The notes under the pieces were generated by a model that was not told the origin of the DNA, ran no database searches, and saw only the letters and a program-made list of their open reading frames with translations. The translations under genes were made by a program, and so were the position numbers. From an uncultured Roseovarius sp. (GTDB lineage Bacteria > Pseudomonadota > Alphaproteobacteria > Rhodobacterales > Rhodobacteraceae): 32,147 nt of DNA. How positions within the stretch are numbered: the stretch's first letter is position 1; each line of letters opens with the position of its first letter. Positions 1 through 7,770 of the stretch are shown here, in pieces. The stretch is taken from the NCBI GenBank assembly GCA_937884705.1, contig CAKZYL010000191.1, positions 1 to 32,147 of the forward strand, read 5' to 3'.

Positions 1-1814
1 TGCCAGACATCGGTGAAGGCAGAGCGCACGCCATCGTCTGTGACGGTCTGATAGTCGGGCAGGAACATCGGGATGAGGCCCGCATCCGAGGCGCCCTGCA
101 CGTTGTTCTGACCGCGCAGCGGGTGCAGACCTGTGCCCGGACGGCCCACATGGCCGCACATCAGCGCGAGGCTGATCAGACAGCGTGAGTTATCGGTGCC
201 GTGGATGTGCTGGCTGACGCCCATGCCCCAGAAGATCATGCCCGCCTGTGCGGTGGCAAAATCACGGGCCACGGCGCGCAGCGTGTCGGCGGGGATGCCG
301 CAGAGCTTTTCCATCTTCTCTGGCGGGAACTGCTTGAGGTGCTCTTTCTCGGCTTCCCAGTTCTCGGTGAAGGCCTCGATATACTGTCGGTCGTAGAGAC
401 CTTCTTCGACGATCACATGCATGATGCCGTTGAGCATCGAGACATCAGAGCCCGGCTTGAACGGCAGCATGTGCGTGGCGAAGCGCTTCAGCCCATGCTC
501 GCGCGGATCCATCACGATGAGCTTGCCGCCGCGCTTGGTGAACTGTTTGAAATACGTCGCGGCCACCGGGTGATTTTCCAGCGGGTTGCAGCCGATCATG
601 ATCGCCACATCGGCATTCTCAATCTCGTTGAACGTGGCCGTCACAGCGCCGGAGCCGACGTTCTCAATGAGCGCGGAGACCGAAGAGGCGTGGCACAGAC
701 GCGTGCAGTGGTCGACGTTGTTGTGGCCAAAGCCCTGACGGATGAATTTCTGGAAGAGATAGGCCTCTTCATTGGTGCATTTGGCCGAGCCGAAGCCCGC
801 CACTTCGCGACCGCGGCCTTTGAGACCACCGGCGGCGAAATCGAGCGCCTCTTCCCAGGTGGCTTCGCGGAAGTATTCATCCCAGTTGCCCGGGTCTACG
901 TTGAGGCCTTTGGCGGGGGCGTCTTCGCGACGGATGAGCGGTTTGGTCAGGCGGTGCTGGTGGTGGATGTAGTCATAGCCAAAGCGGCCTTTGACGCAGA
1001 GGCGGCCTTCGTTGGCGGGGCCATTGATGCCCTCAACGTATTTCACCTTGTTGTCTTTGACCTTGATCGAGATCTGGCAGCCCACACCGCAGAAGGCGCA
1101 GACGCTTTCCACTTCGCGGTCATAATCGGCGCGGTCGCCCACCTGATTTTCATCGACCACGGAGGAGGGCATCAGAGCGCCGGTCGGGCAGGCCTGAACG
1201 CATTCCCCGCAGGCCACGCAGGTGCTGTCACCCATCGGGTCGGCGAAATCGAAAGTGGGATAGGCATCATGGCCGCGACCGGCCATACCGATCACATCAT
1301 TGACCTGCACTTCGCGGCAGGCACGGACGCAGAGCCCGCATTGGATGCAGGCATCTAGATTGACGCTCATGGCGACGTGGCTGTCATCGAGGAGCGGGAC
1401 GCGGTCTTGTTCTAACTTGGGAAAGCGGCTTTCCGAGACGCCGTTGAGATCGGCCATGTCCCAGAGATGGGAGGCTTTGTCATGGGCCTTGTCGCGCTCG
1501 GGCTGGTCGGTGACCAGCATCTCAAGCACCAGTTCGCGGGCTTTGGTGGCGCGTTCGGTATCCGTCTTCACCACCATGCCGTTGGTCACCGGGCGAATGC
1601 AGGAGGCCGCCAGCGTACGTTCGCCTTCGATCTCGACCATGCAGGCGCGGCAGTTGCCATCGGGGCGGTAGCCGGGCGCGGGTTTGTGGCAGAGATGCGG
1701 GATCTTCAGGCCACGGCCATGGGCGGCTTCCCAAATGGTGTAATTGTCAGGAACGGTGACCTCTTCGCCGTCGAGGGTGAAGGTGACCGTTTGGATATCC
1801 GCCATGTCCTTCAT
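1..1814 (-). CDS. fdsA: NAD-dependent formate dehydrogenase, molybdenum catalytic alpha subunit (3' end outside window)
   Basis: Oxidises formate to CO2 at a bis-molybdopterin guanine dinucleotide Mo centre and passes electrons to the FdsB/FdsG diaphorase module in the cytoplasm. I translated 604 codons. An N-terminal [2Fe-2S] domain has Cys42, 55, 58 and 72. A two-cluster ferredoxin domain has CxxCxxCxxxC at 156-166 and at 199-209. The Mo-domain [4Fe-4S] cluster has Cys239, 242, 246 and 273. The catalytic residue is a cysteine, Cys374 (motif CTRLCHAS), encoded by TGC, so this is not a selenoprotein. The ATG at 1814 has AGGAG seven bases upstream and overlaps the stop of fdsGB (ATGA), so the two are translationally coupled. 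The C-terminus, and any fdsC/fdsD, lie beyond base 1. Family assignment is firm. Confidence 0.95.
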   Translation of the reverse strand, partial: MKDMADIQTVTFTLDGEEVTVPDNYTIWEAAHGRGLKIPHLCHKPAPGYRPDGNCRACMVEIEGERTLAASCIRPVTNGMVVKTDTERATKARELVLEMLVTDQPERDKAHDKASHLWDMADLNGVSESRFPKLEQDRVPLLDDSHVAMSVNLDACIQCGLCVRACREVQVNDVIGMAGRGHDAYPTFDFADPMGDSTCVACGECVQACPTGALMPSSVVDENQVGDRADYDREVESVCAFCGVGCQISIKVKDNKVKYVEGINGPANEGRLCVKGRFGYDYIHHQHRLTKPLIRREDAPAKGLNVDPGNWDEYFREATWEEALDFAAGGLKGRGREVAGFGSAKCTNEEAYLFQKFIRQGFGHNNVDHCTRLCHASSVSALIENVGSGAVTATFNEIENADVAIMIGCNPLENHPVAATYFKQFTKRGGKLIVMDPREHGLKRFATHMLPFKPGSDVSMLNGIMHVIVEEGLYDRQYIEAFTENWEAEKEHLKQFPPEKMEKLCGIPADTLRAVARDFATAQAGMIFWGMGVSQHIHGTDNSRCLISLALMCGHVGRPGTGLHPLRGQNNVQGASDAGLIPMFLPDYQTVTDDGVRSAFTDVW

Positions 1815-3511
1815 TGCGCATCTCCTGAAATTTCATCCCCGAAATGCTGCATCATCAGCTTGATCGGGTTGGAGGCCGCCTGCCCCAAACCGCAGATCGA
1901 GGCATCGCCCATGATCTGGCAGAGATCGCCCAGCAAATCTTGATCCCACGCGTCTTCTTGCATGAGCTTGACGGCCTTTTCACAGCCAACGCGGCAGGGC
2001 GTGCACTGGCCACAGCTTTCATCCTCGAAGAATTTCAGCATGTTGAGCGCGGCATCGCGGGCGCGGTCATGGTCTGAGAGCACTACGAGCGCGGCAGAGC
2101 CGATGAACGTGCCGTATTCCTGCAGCTCGTCGAAATCCATCGGTATATCGGCCATGGTCGCCGGCAAAATCCCCGCAGAGGGGCCACCGGGCTGATAGGC
2201 TTTGAAGGTGTGGCCATCGAGCATGCCACCGGCCGCCTCGATGATGTCGGTCATGGTGGATCCGGCGGGCAGCAGATGCACGCCGGGGTTCTTGACGCGG
2301 CCAGACACCGAGTAGGAGCGCAGGCCCTTGCGGCCGTTTTTCTCAACGCTGGAGAGGATTTCGCCCCCCTCCCGCATCACGCGGCAGACCCAGTAGAGGG
2401 TTTCGATGTTGTTGACCAGCGTCGGGCGGTTGAAGATGCCGACCTGCGCCACAAAGGGCGGGCGATGACGCGGGATGCCGCGCTTGCCTTCGATCGATTC
2501 AATCATCGCGCTTTCTTCGCCGCAGATATAGGCCCCTGCCCCGCGCCGCAGATCGATGTAGCCCGGCGCGACGATGCCCGCCTCTTCGAGCTTGGCGATC
2601 TCACGCGCCAGGATCTTGAGCACGGCGGGGTATTCATCGCGCATGTAGATAAAGCAGGTGTCCGCCTCGACCGCCCAGGCGGCAATGAGCATGCCTTCGA
2701 GGAAGATGTGCGGCGTGCGCTCAAGATAGTAGCGGTCCTTGAACGTGCCCGGCTCGCCCTCATCGCCATTGACGGCGAGGTAGCGCGGGCCCGGCTCGGC
2801 GCGCACAAAGCCCCATTTGCGCCCCGACGGGAACCCGGCCCCGCCAAGACCGCGCAGGCCGGAGCCCAGGATCTCATCCTGGACGGCCTCAAAATCACCG
2901 TTCTCGCGCAGCTCGGCCAGTTTTTCGTAGCCGCCACCCGCGCTGTAGGTCTCAAAGGTCTCATAATCCGGCACATGGGCGTGGGTGTCATCGAGCAGGA
3001 TCGCCGTTTGCACCTTTTCGGGCGTGGCGTGATCGATGTGGTTGTGTCCGATCTCCAGCACCGGGGCGGTGTCACAGCGGCCCATGCAGGGCGCGCGCAG
3101 CACACGCACTTGCGACGGATCGAGCCCATCCTCCAGCGCGGCCTTGAGTTGTTCGGCGCCTGCCAGCTCGCAGGAGAGCGAGTCGCACACCCGGATGGTC
3201 AGCGCGGGCGGCGGTACATCGCCTTCGCGCACCACGTCGAAATGGGCGTAGAACGTGGCCACCTCGTAGATCTCGGCCTGGCCGATGCGCATCTCTTCGG
3301 CCAGCGCACGAAGATGTTCAGCTGAGAGATGACCGTGTTCATCTTGAATTAAGTGCAGGAATTCTATGAGTAAATCGCGCCGACGCGGGCGGTTGCCCAA
3401 AAGCGCGCGAACCTCGTCCCACGGCTGATCCTCGACCTGACGTCCTTTTGGTGTGTGGCGGCCCTTGCCGCGCGCACGTTTCCATACGCCTTCTCTGTCG
3501 TCGAGTGCCAT
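1811..3511 (-). CDS. fdsB: Fused FdsG-FdsB formate dehydrogenase beta subunit (NuoE-NuoF-like diaphorase)
   Basis: A 566-residue protein that carries electrons from FdsA to NAD+. Residues about 30-180 form a NuoE/FdsG-like thioredoxin-fold [2Fe-2S] domain with Cys109, 114, 142 and 146. Residues about 200-566 form the NuoF/FdsB part: a Gly-rich FMN loop (GLRGLGGAGFPSG, 218-230), the NAD/FMN segment GEESAMIESIEGKRG (331-345), and a C-terminal [4Fe-4S] site with Cys500, 503, 506 (SCGQCTPC) and Cys540. In Rhodobacter capsulatus and Cupriavidus FdsG and FdsB are separate proteins; here they are one chain with no stop or frameshift between them. The ATG at 3511 has GGAGG close upstream. It overlaps fdsA by four bases and follows the LysR gene on the same strand after a 185-base gap carrying dyad elements. 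Confidence 0.95.
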   Translation of the reverse strand: MALDDREGVWKRARGKGRHTPKGRQVEDQPWDEVRALLGNRPRRRDLLIEFLHLIQDEHGHLSAEHLRALAEEMRIGQAEIYEVATFYAHFDVVREGDVPPPALTIRVCDSLSCELAGAEQLKAALEDGLDPSQVRVLRAPCMGRCDTAPVLEIGHNHIDHATPEKVQTAILLDDTHAHVPDYETFETYSAGGGYEKLAELRENGDFEAVQDEILGSGLRGLGGAGFPSGRKWGFVRAEPGPRYLAVNGDEGEPGTFKDRYYLERTPHIFLEGMLIAAWAVEADTCFIYMRDEYPAVLKILAREIAKLEEAGIVAPGYIDLRRGAGAYICGEESAMIESIEGKRGIPRHRPPFVAQVGIFNRPTLVNNIETLYWVCRVMREGGEILSSVEKNGRKGLRSYSVSGRVKNPGVHLLPAGSTMTDIIEAAGGMLDGHTFKAYQPGGPSAGILPATMADIPMDFDELQEYGTFIGSAALVVLSDHDRARDAALNMLKFFEDESCGQCTPCRVGCEKAVKLMQEDAWDQDLLGDLCQIMGDASICGLGQAASNPIKLMMQHFGDEISGDAQ

Positions 3512-3603
3512 CCTGCCTCCGGTACCTACGCAATGAGTTCCTAGGTTGTGTACAAATGTATGGCAGGGCTAAGCCCTTGTATCAAATCGTCATTCGCAAT
3601 GGA

Positions 3604-3637
3604 TTGATAAGCAGGGATTATCAAGAATTCCTGATAA
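3604..3637. promoter_or_regulatory. Dyad elements upstream of fdsGB, candidate LysR-regulator operator
   Basis: Positions 3618-3637 read TTATCAAGAATTCCTGATAA, an interrupted palindrome with 9 of 10 base pairs matching. An overlapping dyad is formed by TTGATAA at 3604-3610 and TTATCAA at 3618-3624, and a further TATCAA half-site lies at 3580-3585. LysR-type regulators usually bind short dyads of this size near the promoter they control, and the LysR gene is immediately upstream. Binding is inferred. Confidence 0.55.
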
Positions 3638-3696
3638 ATTCAGTTGGGTTTCAAATCGCTGATGACGAAACGCTGCTGTTTTCCGCCCGGATTTCG

Positions 3697-4581
3697 TTAA
3701 AATCCGTCCTCTACGGCGTCGCGCAACGCGTTCAAGATCACCGTTTTGGTGGCCTGTCTCGGCACCACCAGAGCGATCTCTTTCTCCACGACGGGCTCGA
3801 GCAGATCGACCACAGCAACATCGTCATCCGCGCCCAGCTCTTCCATCAGAACTTTGGGCACAATCGTGGCCGCCACGCCCTTTCTGGCGATGACGATGGC
3901 GGCGTTAAATCCGTTTGAATCAAAGATAACCTTGGGCCGCACACCCACATCCTGAAAGACCCGATCGATGATTTTGCGGTTCTGCATTCCAGGCTCAAGG
4001 AGCGAAAGCGGAAGCTCCGCAGCCTCGGCCCAGGTCATTGTTTCGGGCGCGCCGTCGATCAGTGCGGAGGGCGCGACCAAGACGTATTGCTCACTGTAGA
4101 CGGGGTAGATGTGCATCAGATCCGAAGAGATCCCATCGGCATAGGTCAAGCCCGCATCAAAGGCGCGGTCTTCAATGCCCTGCTGGATCGACAGGGATGA
4201 GGCGGTGATGATGCGGGTTCTGAGGCCCTGATGGATGCCCTGCAGCCGGATGGCCAGCTGCGCCGCCACGGCCACAGCGGTGGGCACAACGCCAAGGACA
4301 AGCGCGCCGGAAACCTCGCCCTTGCTGGCCTTTATTTCCCGTTCCAAAACCTGCGTGCGTTCGAGGATGTCGCGGGCATGGGCGAGGACCTTTTCGCCCT
4401 CAGGCGTCAATTGCTGAAACCGGTTGCCGCGCTTGACGATGGTGACGTTGAGGTTCTCTTCGAGATGGCGAATGCGCATGGAGAAGGCCGGTTGTGACAA
4501 CCCGCATTCCTGCGCGGCGCGGGCAAAATGCCGGGTGCGCGCCAAGGCCACCAGACATTCAAGATCTTTGAAATCAATCAT
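3697..4581 (-). CDS. LysR-family transcriptional regulator, probable regulator of the formate dehydrogenase genes
   Basis: A 294-residue LysR-type regulator of normal family length. Residues 1-60 hold the winged helix-turn-helix (FARAAQECGLSQPAFSMRI), followed by a linker helix and a periplasmic-binding-protein-like effector domain from about residue 90. The ATG at 4581 has AAGG five bases upstream. It sits 15 bases downstream of the DMT transporter gene and 185 bases upstream of fdsGB, all on one strand, so it may be co-transcribed with the transporter group while acting on the fds promoter. LysR proteins controlling fds operons (FdsR) are known in Cupriavidus; the same role here is an inference from position. 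The effector cannot be read from the sequence. Confidence 0.85.
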   Translation of the reverse strand: MIDFKDLECLVALARTRHFARAAQECGLSQPAFSMRIRHLEENLNVTIVKRGNRFQQLTPEGEKVLAHARDILERTQVLEREIKASKGEVSGALVLGVVPTAVAVAAQLAIRLQGIHQGLRTRIITASSLSIQQGIEDRAFDAGLTYADGISSDLMHIYPVYSEQYVLVAPSALIDGAPETMTWAEAAELPLSLLEPGMQNRKIIDRVFQDVGVRPKVIFDSNGFNAAIVIARKGVAATIVPKVLMEELGADDDVAVVDLLEPVVEKEIALVVPRQATKTVILNALRDAVEDGF

Positions 4582-4596
4582 GTAAGCCTTATTCCG

Positions 4597-5499
4597 TCAT
4601 TGCCTGCGCACGCCCCGCGCCAATTGCGTTTCACGATAAAGCATGAACAACCCGCTGCCCACCACGATAACGGCTCCAAATAGCGTGATTGCGTCGGGCC
4701 AATCGCCGAAGACCAGATATCCCAGGACGAGCGCCCAGATCAGCCCTGTGTAGCGGAAGGGCGCGACGAAGGAGATGTCGCCGATGCGCATCACGAGGAT
4801 GGAAAAGAGATAAGCGCCGATGATAAACACCGCCGCCCCGGTGGTCAGACCCCACGCCTGTACGCTCATGGGTTGCCAATCGGCTGGAAAGGTCAGGATC
4901 CCAAAGACGATCATCACAGCCGCAGAATTGGTCAGGACAATGAGTATCGTGGGCACCTCGCGCGACATCTTTCGCGTGATGAGATCCCGCGCCGTCACGC
5001 ACGCCACGGCGGCCACGCCGTAGAGCGAGTAGATGGTGAAATCAGAGGTGCCCGGGCGGATGATCAGCATCACACCCAGAAGGCCCACGGCGATGGCCGT
5101 GAACCGCCGCCAGCCCACCGCCTCACCCAAAACGGCCCAGGCCATCAGGGTGATGGTGAGCGGCAGGGCCTGCATGATCGCGGTGACATTGGCGATGGGC
5201 ATGTTGAAGAGCGCGGTGAGAAAGAAAAACGCCGTCGCCGTGTCCGCGAGGCTGCGCAGGAGCAACAGCATTGCGTCGCGAGAGGCCACGCGGATCGGGA
5301 TCGCGCCCATGCGCCAGGCAATGATCAAGACGACACTGGTGGTCATCACCCCGCGCAGAAACAAAAGCTGATAGAGCGGCACGCTGCCCGCCATCATCTT
5401 CATCAGCGTGTCATTGAGGGTAAAGGCCGCCATGGACGCCATCATGAATGTGGCGGCGAGAATGTTGTCCTTGAGAGGTGTCAGTGCGGGGTTGGGCAA
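4597..5499 (-). CDS. DMT-superfamily (EamA) membrane transporter
   Basis: A 300-residue inner-membrane protein with about ten hydrophobic helices arranged as two EamA repeats (about 15-140 and 150-290), typical of drug/metabolite transporters. The substrate cannot be inferred. The only usable start at the right place is TTG at 5499, eight bases after the cysQ-like stop; the first in-frame ATGs are inside transmembrane helix 1 and no ATG or GTG exists upstream in frame. Its position in a tight minus-strand run with the phosphatase upstream and lysR downstream suggests one transcript. Start confidence is moderate, family confidence high. Confidence 0.85.
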   Translation of the reverse strand: MPNPALTPLKDNILAATFMMASMAAFTLNDTLMKMMAGSVPLYQLLFLRGVMTTSVVLIIAWRMGAIPIRVASRDAMLLLLRSLADTATAFFFLTALFNMPIANVTAIMQALPLTITLMAWAVLGEAVGWRRFTAIAVGLLGVMLIIRPGTSDFTIYSLYGVAAVACVTARDLITRKMSREVPTILIVLTNSAAVMIVFGILTFPADWQPMSVQAWGLTTGAAVFIIGAYLFSILVMRIGDISFVAPFRYTGLIWALVLGYLVFGDWPDAITLFGAVIVVGSGLFMLYRETQLARGVRRQ

Positions 5500-5507
5500 G
5501 TTCTGGG

Positions 5508-6290
5508 TTAGTCCGTGAAAGTCAAACGGCTGGCGATCTTGCCGTGCAGATCGGTGCCGGCGGCCAACACCCCTGAGACTTTGGGGGTGGGATTGTTATA
5601 GCGCAAGGGATTGCCCGCCCGGTCCGAGGTGGCCGCCCCCGCTTCCTTGAGGATCAGATCGCCTGCCGCCACATCCCATTCCCAGCTGGGACGGAAGGTG
5701 ATCATGGCGTCAAATTTACCTTCGGCCACAAGCGCCATGCGATAGGCGAGCGAGGGTCGGTAGGCGCGCGTCACCTCGGGAGGCGTGCCGTGCCAAAACT
5801 CAGGCTTGAAGTTGTGTTTCACCGACAGGATCTCTGAGGAGGACAGATCGCCGCCCTGCCGGATCGCAATGGGATCGCCGTTGAGCGTAGCCCCCTGCCC
5901 GGCGGCCGCGGCATAGAGCAGGTCGCGTTTGGGCAGGTAAATGACCGCGGCTGTGACCTGGCGGTCTTCCACGACGGCCAGGGCGTGCGCCCAGGTGTTG
6001 GAACCTTCGATGAAGCTGCGTGTGCCGTCGATGGGATCAACCACGAAAAGCCGCTCTGAGGACAAGCGCGCAGAGCTGTCTTCGCTTTCCTCTGAGAGCC
6101 AGCCGTAGCCGGGGCGCGCGGTTTGAAGAACCGCGTGCAGCGTGTCGTTGACGGCGATATCGGCTTCGGTCACAGGGCCCGCGCCATCCGGTTTTTCCCA
6201 GGTTTTTGCGCTGTCGGGCGCAAAGCGGCAGGCCACCTCACCTGCGGCACGGGCCGCCTCGATCAGAAGGTCAAGGTCACGCGCCGGCAA
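5508..6290 (-). CDS. cysQ: Inositol-monophosphatase-family phosphatase, CysQ-like 3'(2'),5'-bisphosphate nucleotidase
   Basis: A 260-residue member of the Mg2+-dependent, Li+-sensitive phosphatase superfamily. Visible metal-site motifs are GAGPVTEAD near residue 36, LSEES near 65, DPIDGTRSF near 85 and EWDVAAGDLILKEAG near 203. CysQ removes the 3'-phosphate from PAP formed in sulfate assimilation; generic inositol monophosphatase activity is the alternative and motifs alone do not separate them. Translation appears to start at TTG 6290, with AAGGG about eight bases upstream, inside the last codons of pmbA (14-base overlap). It is followed after eight bases by the DMT transporter. Confidence 0.85.
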   Translation of the reverse strand: MPARDLDLLIEAARAAGEVACRFAPDSAKTWEKPDGAGPVTEADIAVNDTLHAVLQTARPGYGWLSEESEDSSARLSSERLFVVDPIDGTRSFIEGSNTWAHALAVVEDRQVTAAVIYLPKRDLLYAAAAGQGATLNGDPIAIRQGGDLSSSEILSVKHNFKPEFWHGTPPEVTRAYRPSLAYRMALVAEGKFDAMITFRPSWEWDVAAGDLILKEAGAATSDRAGNPLRYNNPTPKVSGVLAAGTDLHGKIASRLTFTD

Positions 6291-7623
6291 GGGTCATCCC
6301 TTCGACCAGCAAGGACGGGACAACGCGCGACAGATACGTGCGCGCATCATTGGCGGGCACGATCCGCTTGAGCATCTCGGGCAGGCTTCCGGCGATGGTG
6401 CATTCGTTCACCGGATAGGCAATCTCACCGTTTTCAATCCAAAAACCTGATGCGCCGCGAGAGTAATCGCCGGTATTTGGGTTGATCGTCGCACCGATCA
6501 TGGAGGTCACCAAAAGGCCGGTGCCCATCTGCGTCATCAACTCTTCTTTGGTGTGGGATCCTTGGGTGAGCGTCACGTTCCAAGTGCCCGGGCTGGGCGG
6601 ATTGGATGTGCCGCGCATGGCATTGGCGGTTGAGCTCTGCCCAAGCTTGCGCGCCGTGGCCAGATCCAATGTCCAGCCCTGCAGAACACCATTTTCGACG
6701 ATGTACCGCCGCGCTGTTGGCAGGCCTTCTGCATCAAAGGCACGAGAGGCCCCGACGCGGCGGCGGTGCGGGTCTTCAACGAGGTCCATGCCATCGGGCA
6801 GCACCTCTTCGCCCATCTTTTCCCGCAGCCAGGACGCGCCACGCGCAACCGCCTGACCGTTGATGGCGCCCAACAGATGCCCAACCAGAGAGCTTGCAAT
6901 CCGTTCGTCATAGAGCACCGGGTACGCGCCCGTTTTGGGCTTGCGCGCATTGAGCAGCGAGACCGCCCGCTGCCCGGCGCGACGACCTATGTCCTCGGCG
7001 CCGCGCAGATCGGCATGGTAAATGCGGGCGTCGCCGTCGCTGTCCCGCTCCATGCCGGTGCCTTCGCCCGCGATGGCCACCCCGTAGAGACTGTGATCTG
7101 AGCGCGCGTAACCTTCTGAGAACCCGTTGCTCGCCGCCATGTGGATGGCGCGCCGGGCGTGGCTGGCCGCGGCCGATGACACCTGGCTCACGCCGTCGAC
7201 CTGCAAAGCGGCCGCCTCTACCGCCAGGGCCGCGTCTCGCAGAGCATCGGGCGAGGGGGTCGCGCTTTCATCGCAAAGCTCAAGCGTGGCGGGATCGCAT
7301 CCCAAACCGATTTGGGACGGCTCTGCGAGGCCTACATTGGGATCATCCGGCGCCTCTTGCGCCATGGCAACCGCGCGCTCTGCCAAAGTGTTGATCGTGG
7401 TCTTTGATGTATCTGAGGCCGAGACGCAGGCCTGTTTGCCGCCAATCAAAACGCGCAGACCAATGTCGGTGCCATCCGCGCTTTCGGCCTGTTCCAATGT
7501 GCCCGCGCGGACCCCCACGCGCACAGAGGTGCCCTGCACCGCGATGGCGTCTGCGGCATCGGCGCCGGCCTTTTTGGCCGCGCTGATCAAAGCATCGGTC
7601 AGGTCTTCGAGGGGGGGTGTCAT
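6277..7623 (-). CDS. pmbA: TldE/PmbA-type subunit of the TldD-TldE metalloprotease
   Basis: A 448-residue protein matching the TldD/PmbA family along its length, including the C-terminal segment with NPNTGDYSRGASGFWIENG and YPVNECTIAG. TldD/TldE is a cytosolic heterodimeric protease that trims peptides such as microcin B17 and CcdA. No HExxxH zinc motif is visible, as expected for TldE rather than the catalytic TldD. No tldD gene is present in this window, so its partner must be encoded elsewhere. The ATG at 7623 has GAGG about ten bases upstream. It is the first gene of the minus-strand run and lies 147 bases downstream of the DUF2125 gene, from which a terminator separates it. Confidence 0.92.
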   Translation of the reverse strand: MTPPLEDLTDALISAAKKAGADAADAIAVQGTSVRVGVRAGTLEQAESADGTDIGLRVLIGGKQACVSASDTSKTTINTLAERAVAMAQEAPDDPNVGLAEPSQIGLGCDPATLELCDESATPSPDALRDAALAVEAAALQVDGVSQVSSAAASHARRAIHMAASNGFSEGYARSDHSLYGVAIAGEGTGMERDSDGDARIYHADLRGAEDIGRRAGQRAVSLLNARKPKTGAYPVLYDERIASSLVGHLLGAINGQAVARGASWLREKMGEEVLPDGMDLVEDPHRRRVGASRAFDAEGLPTARRYIVENGVLQGWTLDLATARKLGQSSTANAMRGTSNPPSPGTWNVTLTQGSHTKEELMTQMGTGLLVTSMIGATINPNTGDYSRGASGFWIENGEIAYPVNECTIAGSLPEMLKRIVPANDARTYLSRVVPSLLVEGMTLAGA

Positions 7624-7720
7624 AGGGCTCTTACCTCATGCGGTCTTTTTGTTGAGGACACAGGTAGACCTGTGCCCCCTGCCCTGCAAGCGCGTAGGTC
7701 GCAAATCAAACCTCTCAGGC

Positions 7721-7756
7721 AAAAGAAAAGGGCCGCACGTATCGCGGCCCCCTTTC
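7721..7756 (-). terminator. Rho-independent terminator of the DUF2125 gene
   Basis: GGGCCGC (7730-7736) pairs with GCGGCCC (7744-7750) around a seven-base loop. On the minus strand the stem is followed by TTTTCTTTT. It begins about 20 bases after the DUF2125 stop codon. Confidence 0.85.
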
Positions 7757-7770
7757 AAAACCGGCGGGCG

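Noticed and set aside
690-698. A selenocysteine site in the formate dehydrogenase
   Set aside because: The catalytic codon is TGC (Cys374), not TGA.
201-1358. A 385-codon open frame on the plus strand
   Set aside because: It lies fully antisense to fdsA, whose cluster ligands and active site are intact. Long antisense frames are common in GC-rich coding DNA, and the product matches no family.
2210-3325. A 371-codon open frame on the plus strand
   Set aside because: Antisense to the fused fdsGB gene; low-complexity His/Ala/Arg composition and no family resemblance.
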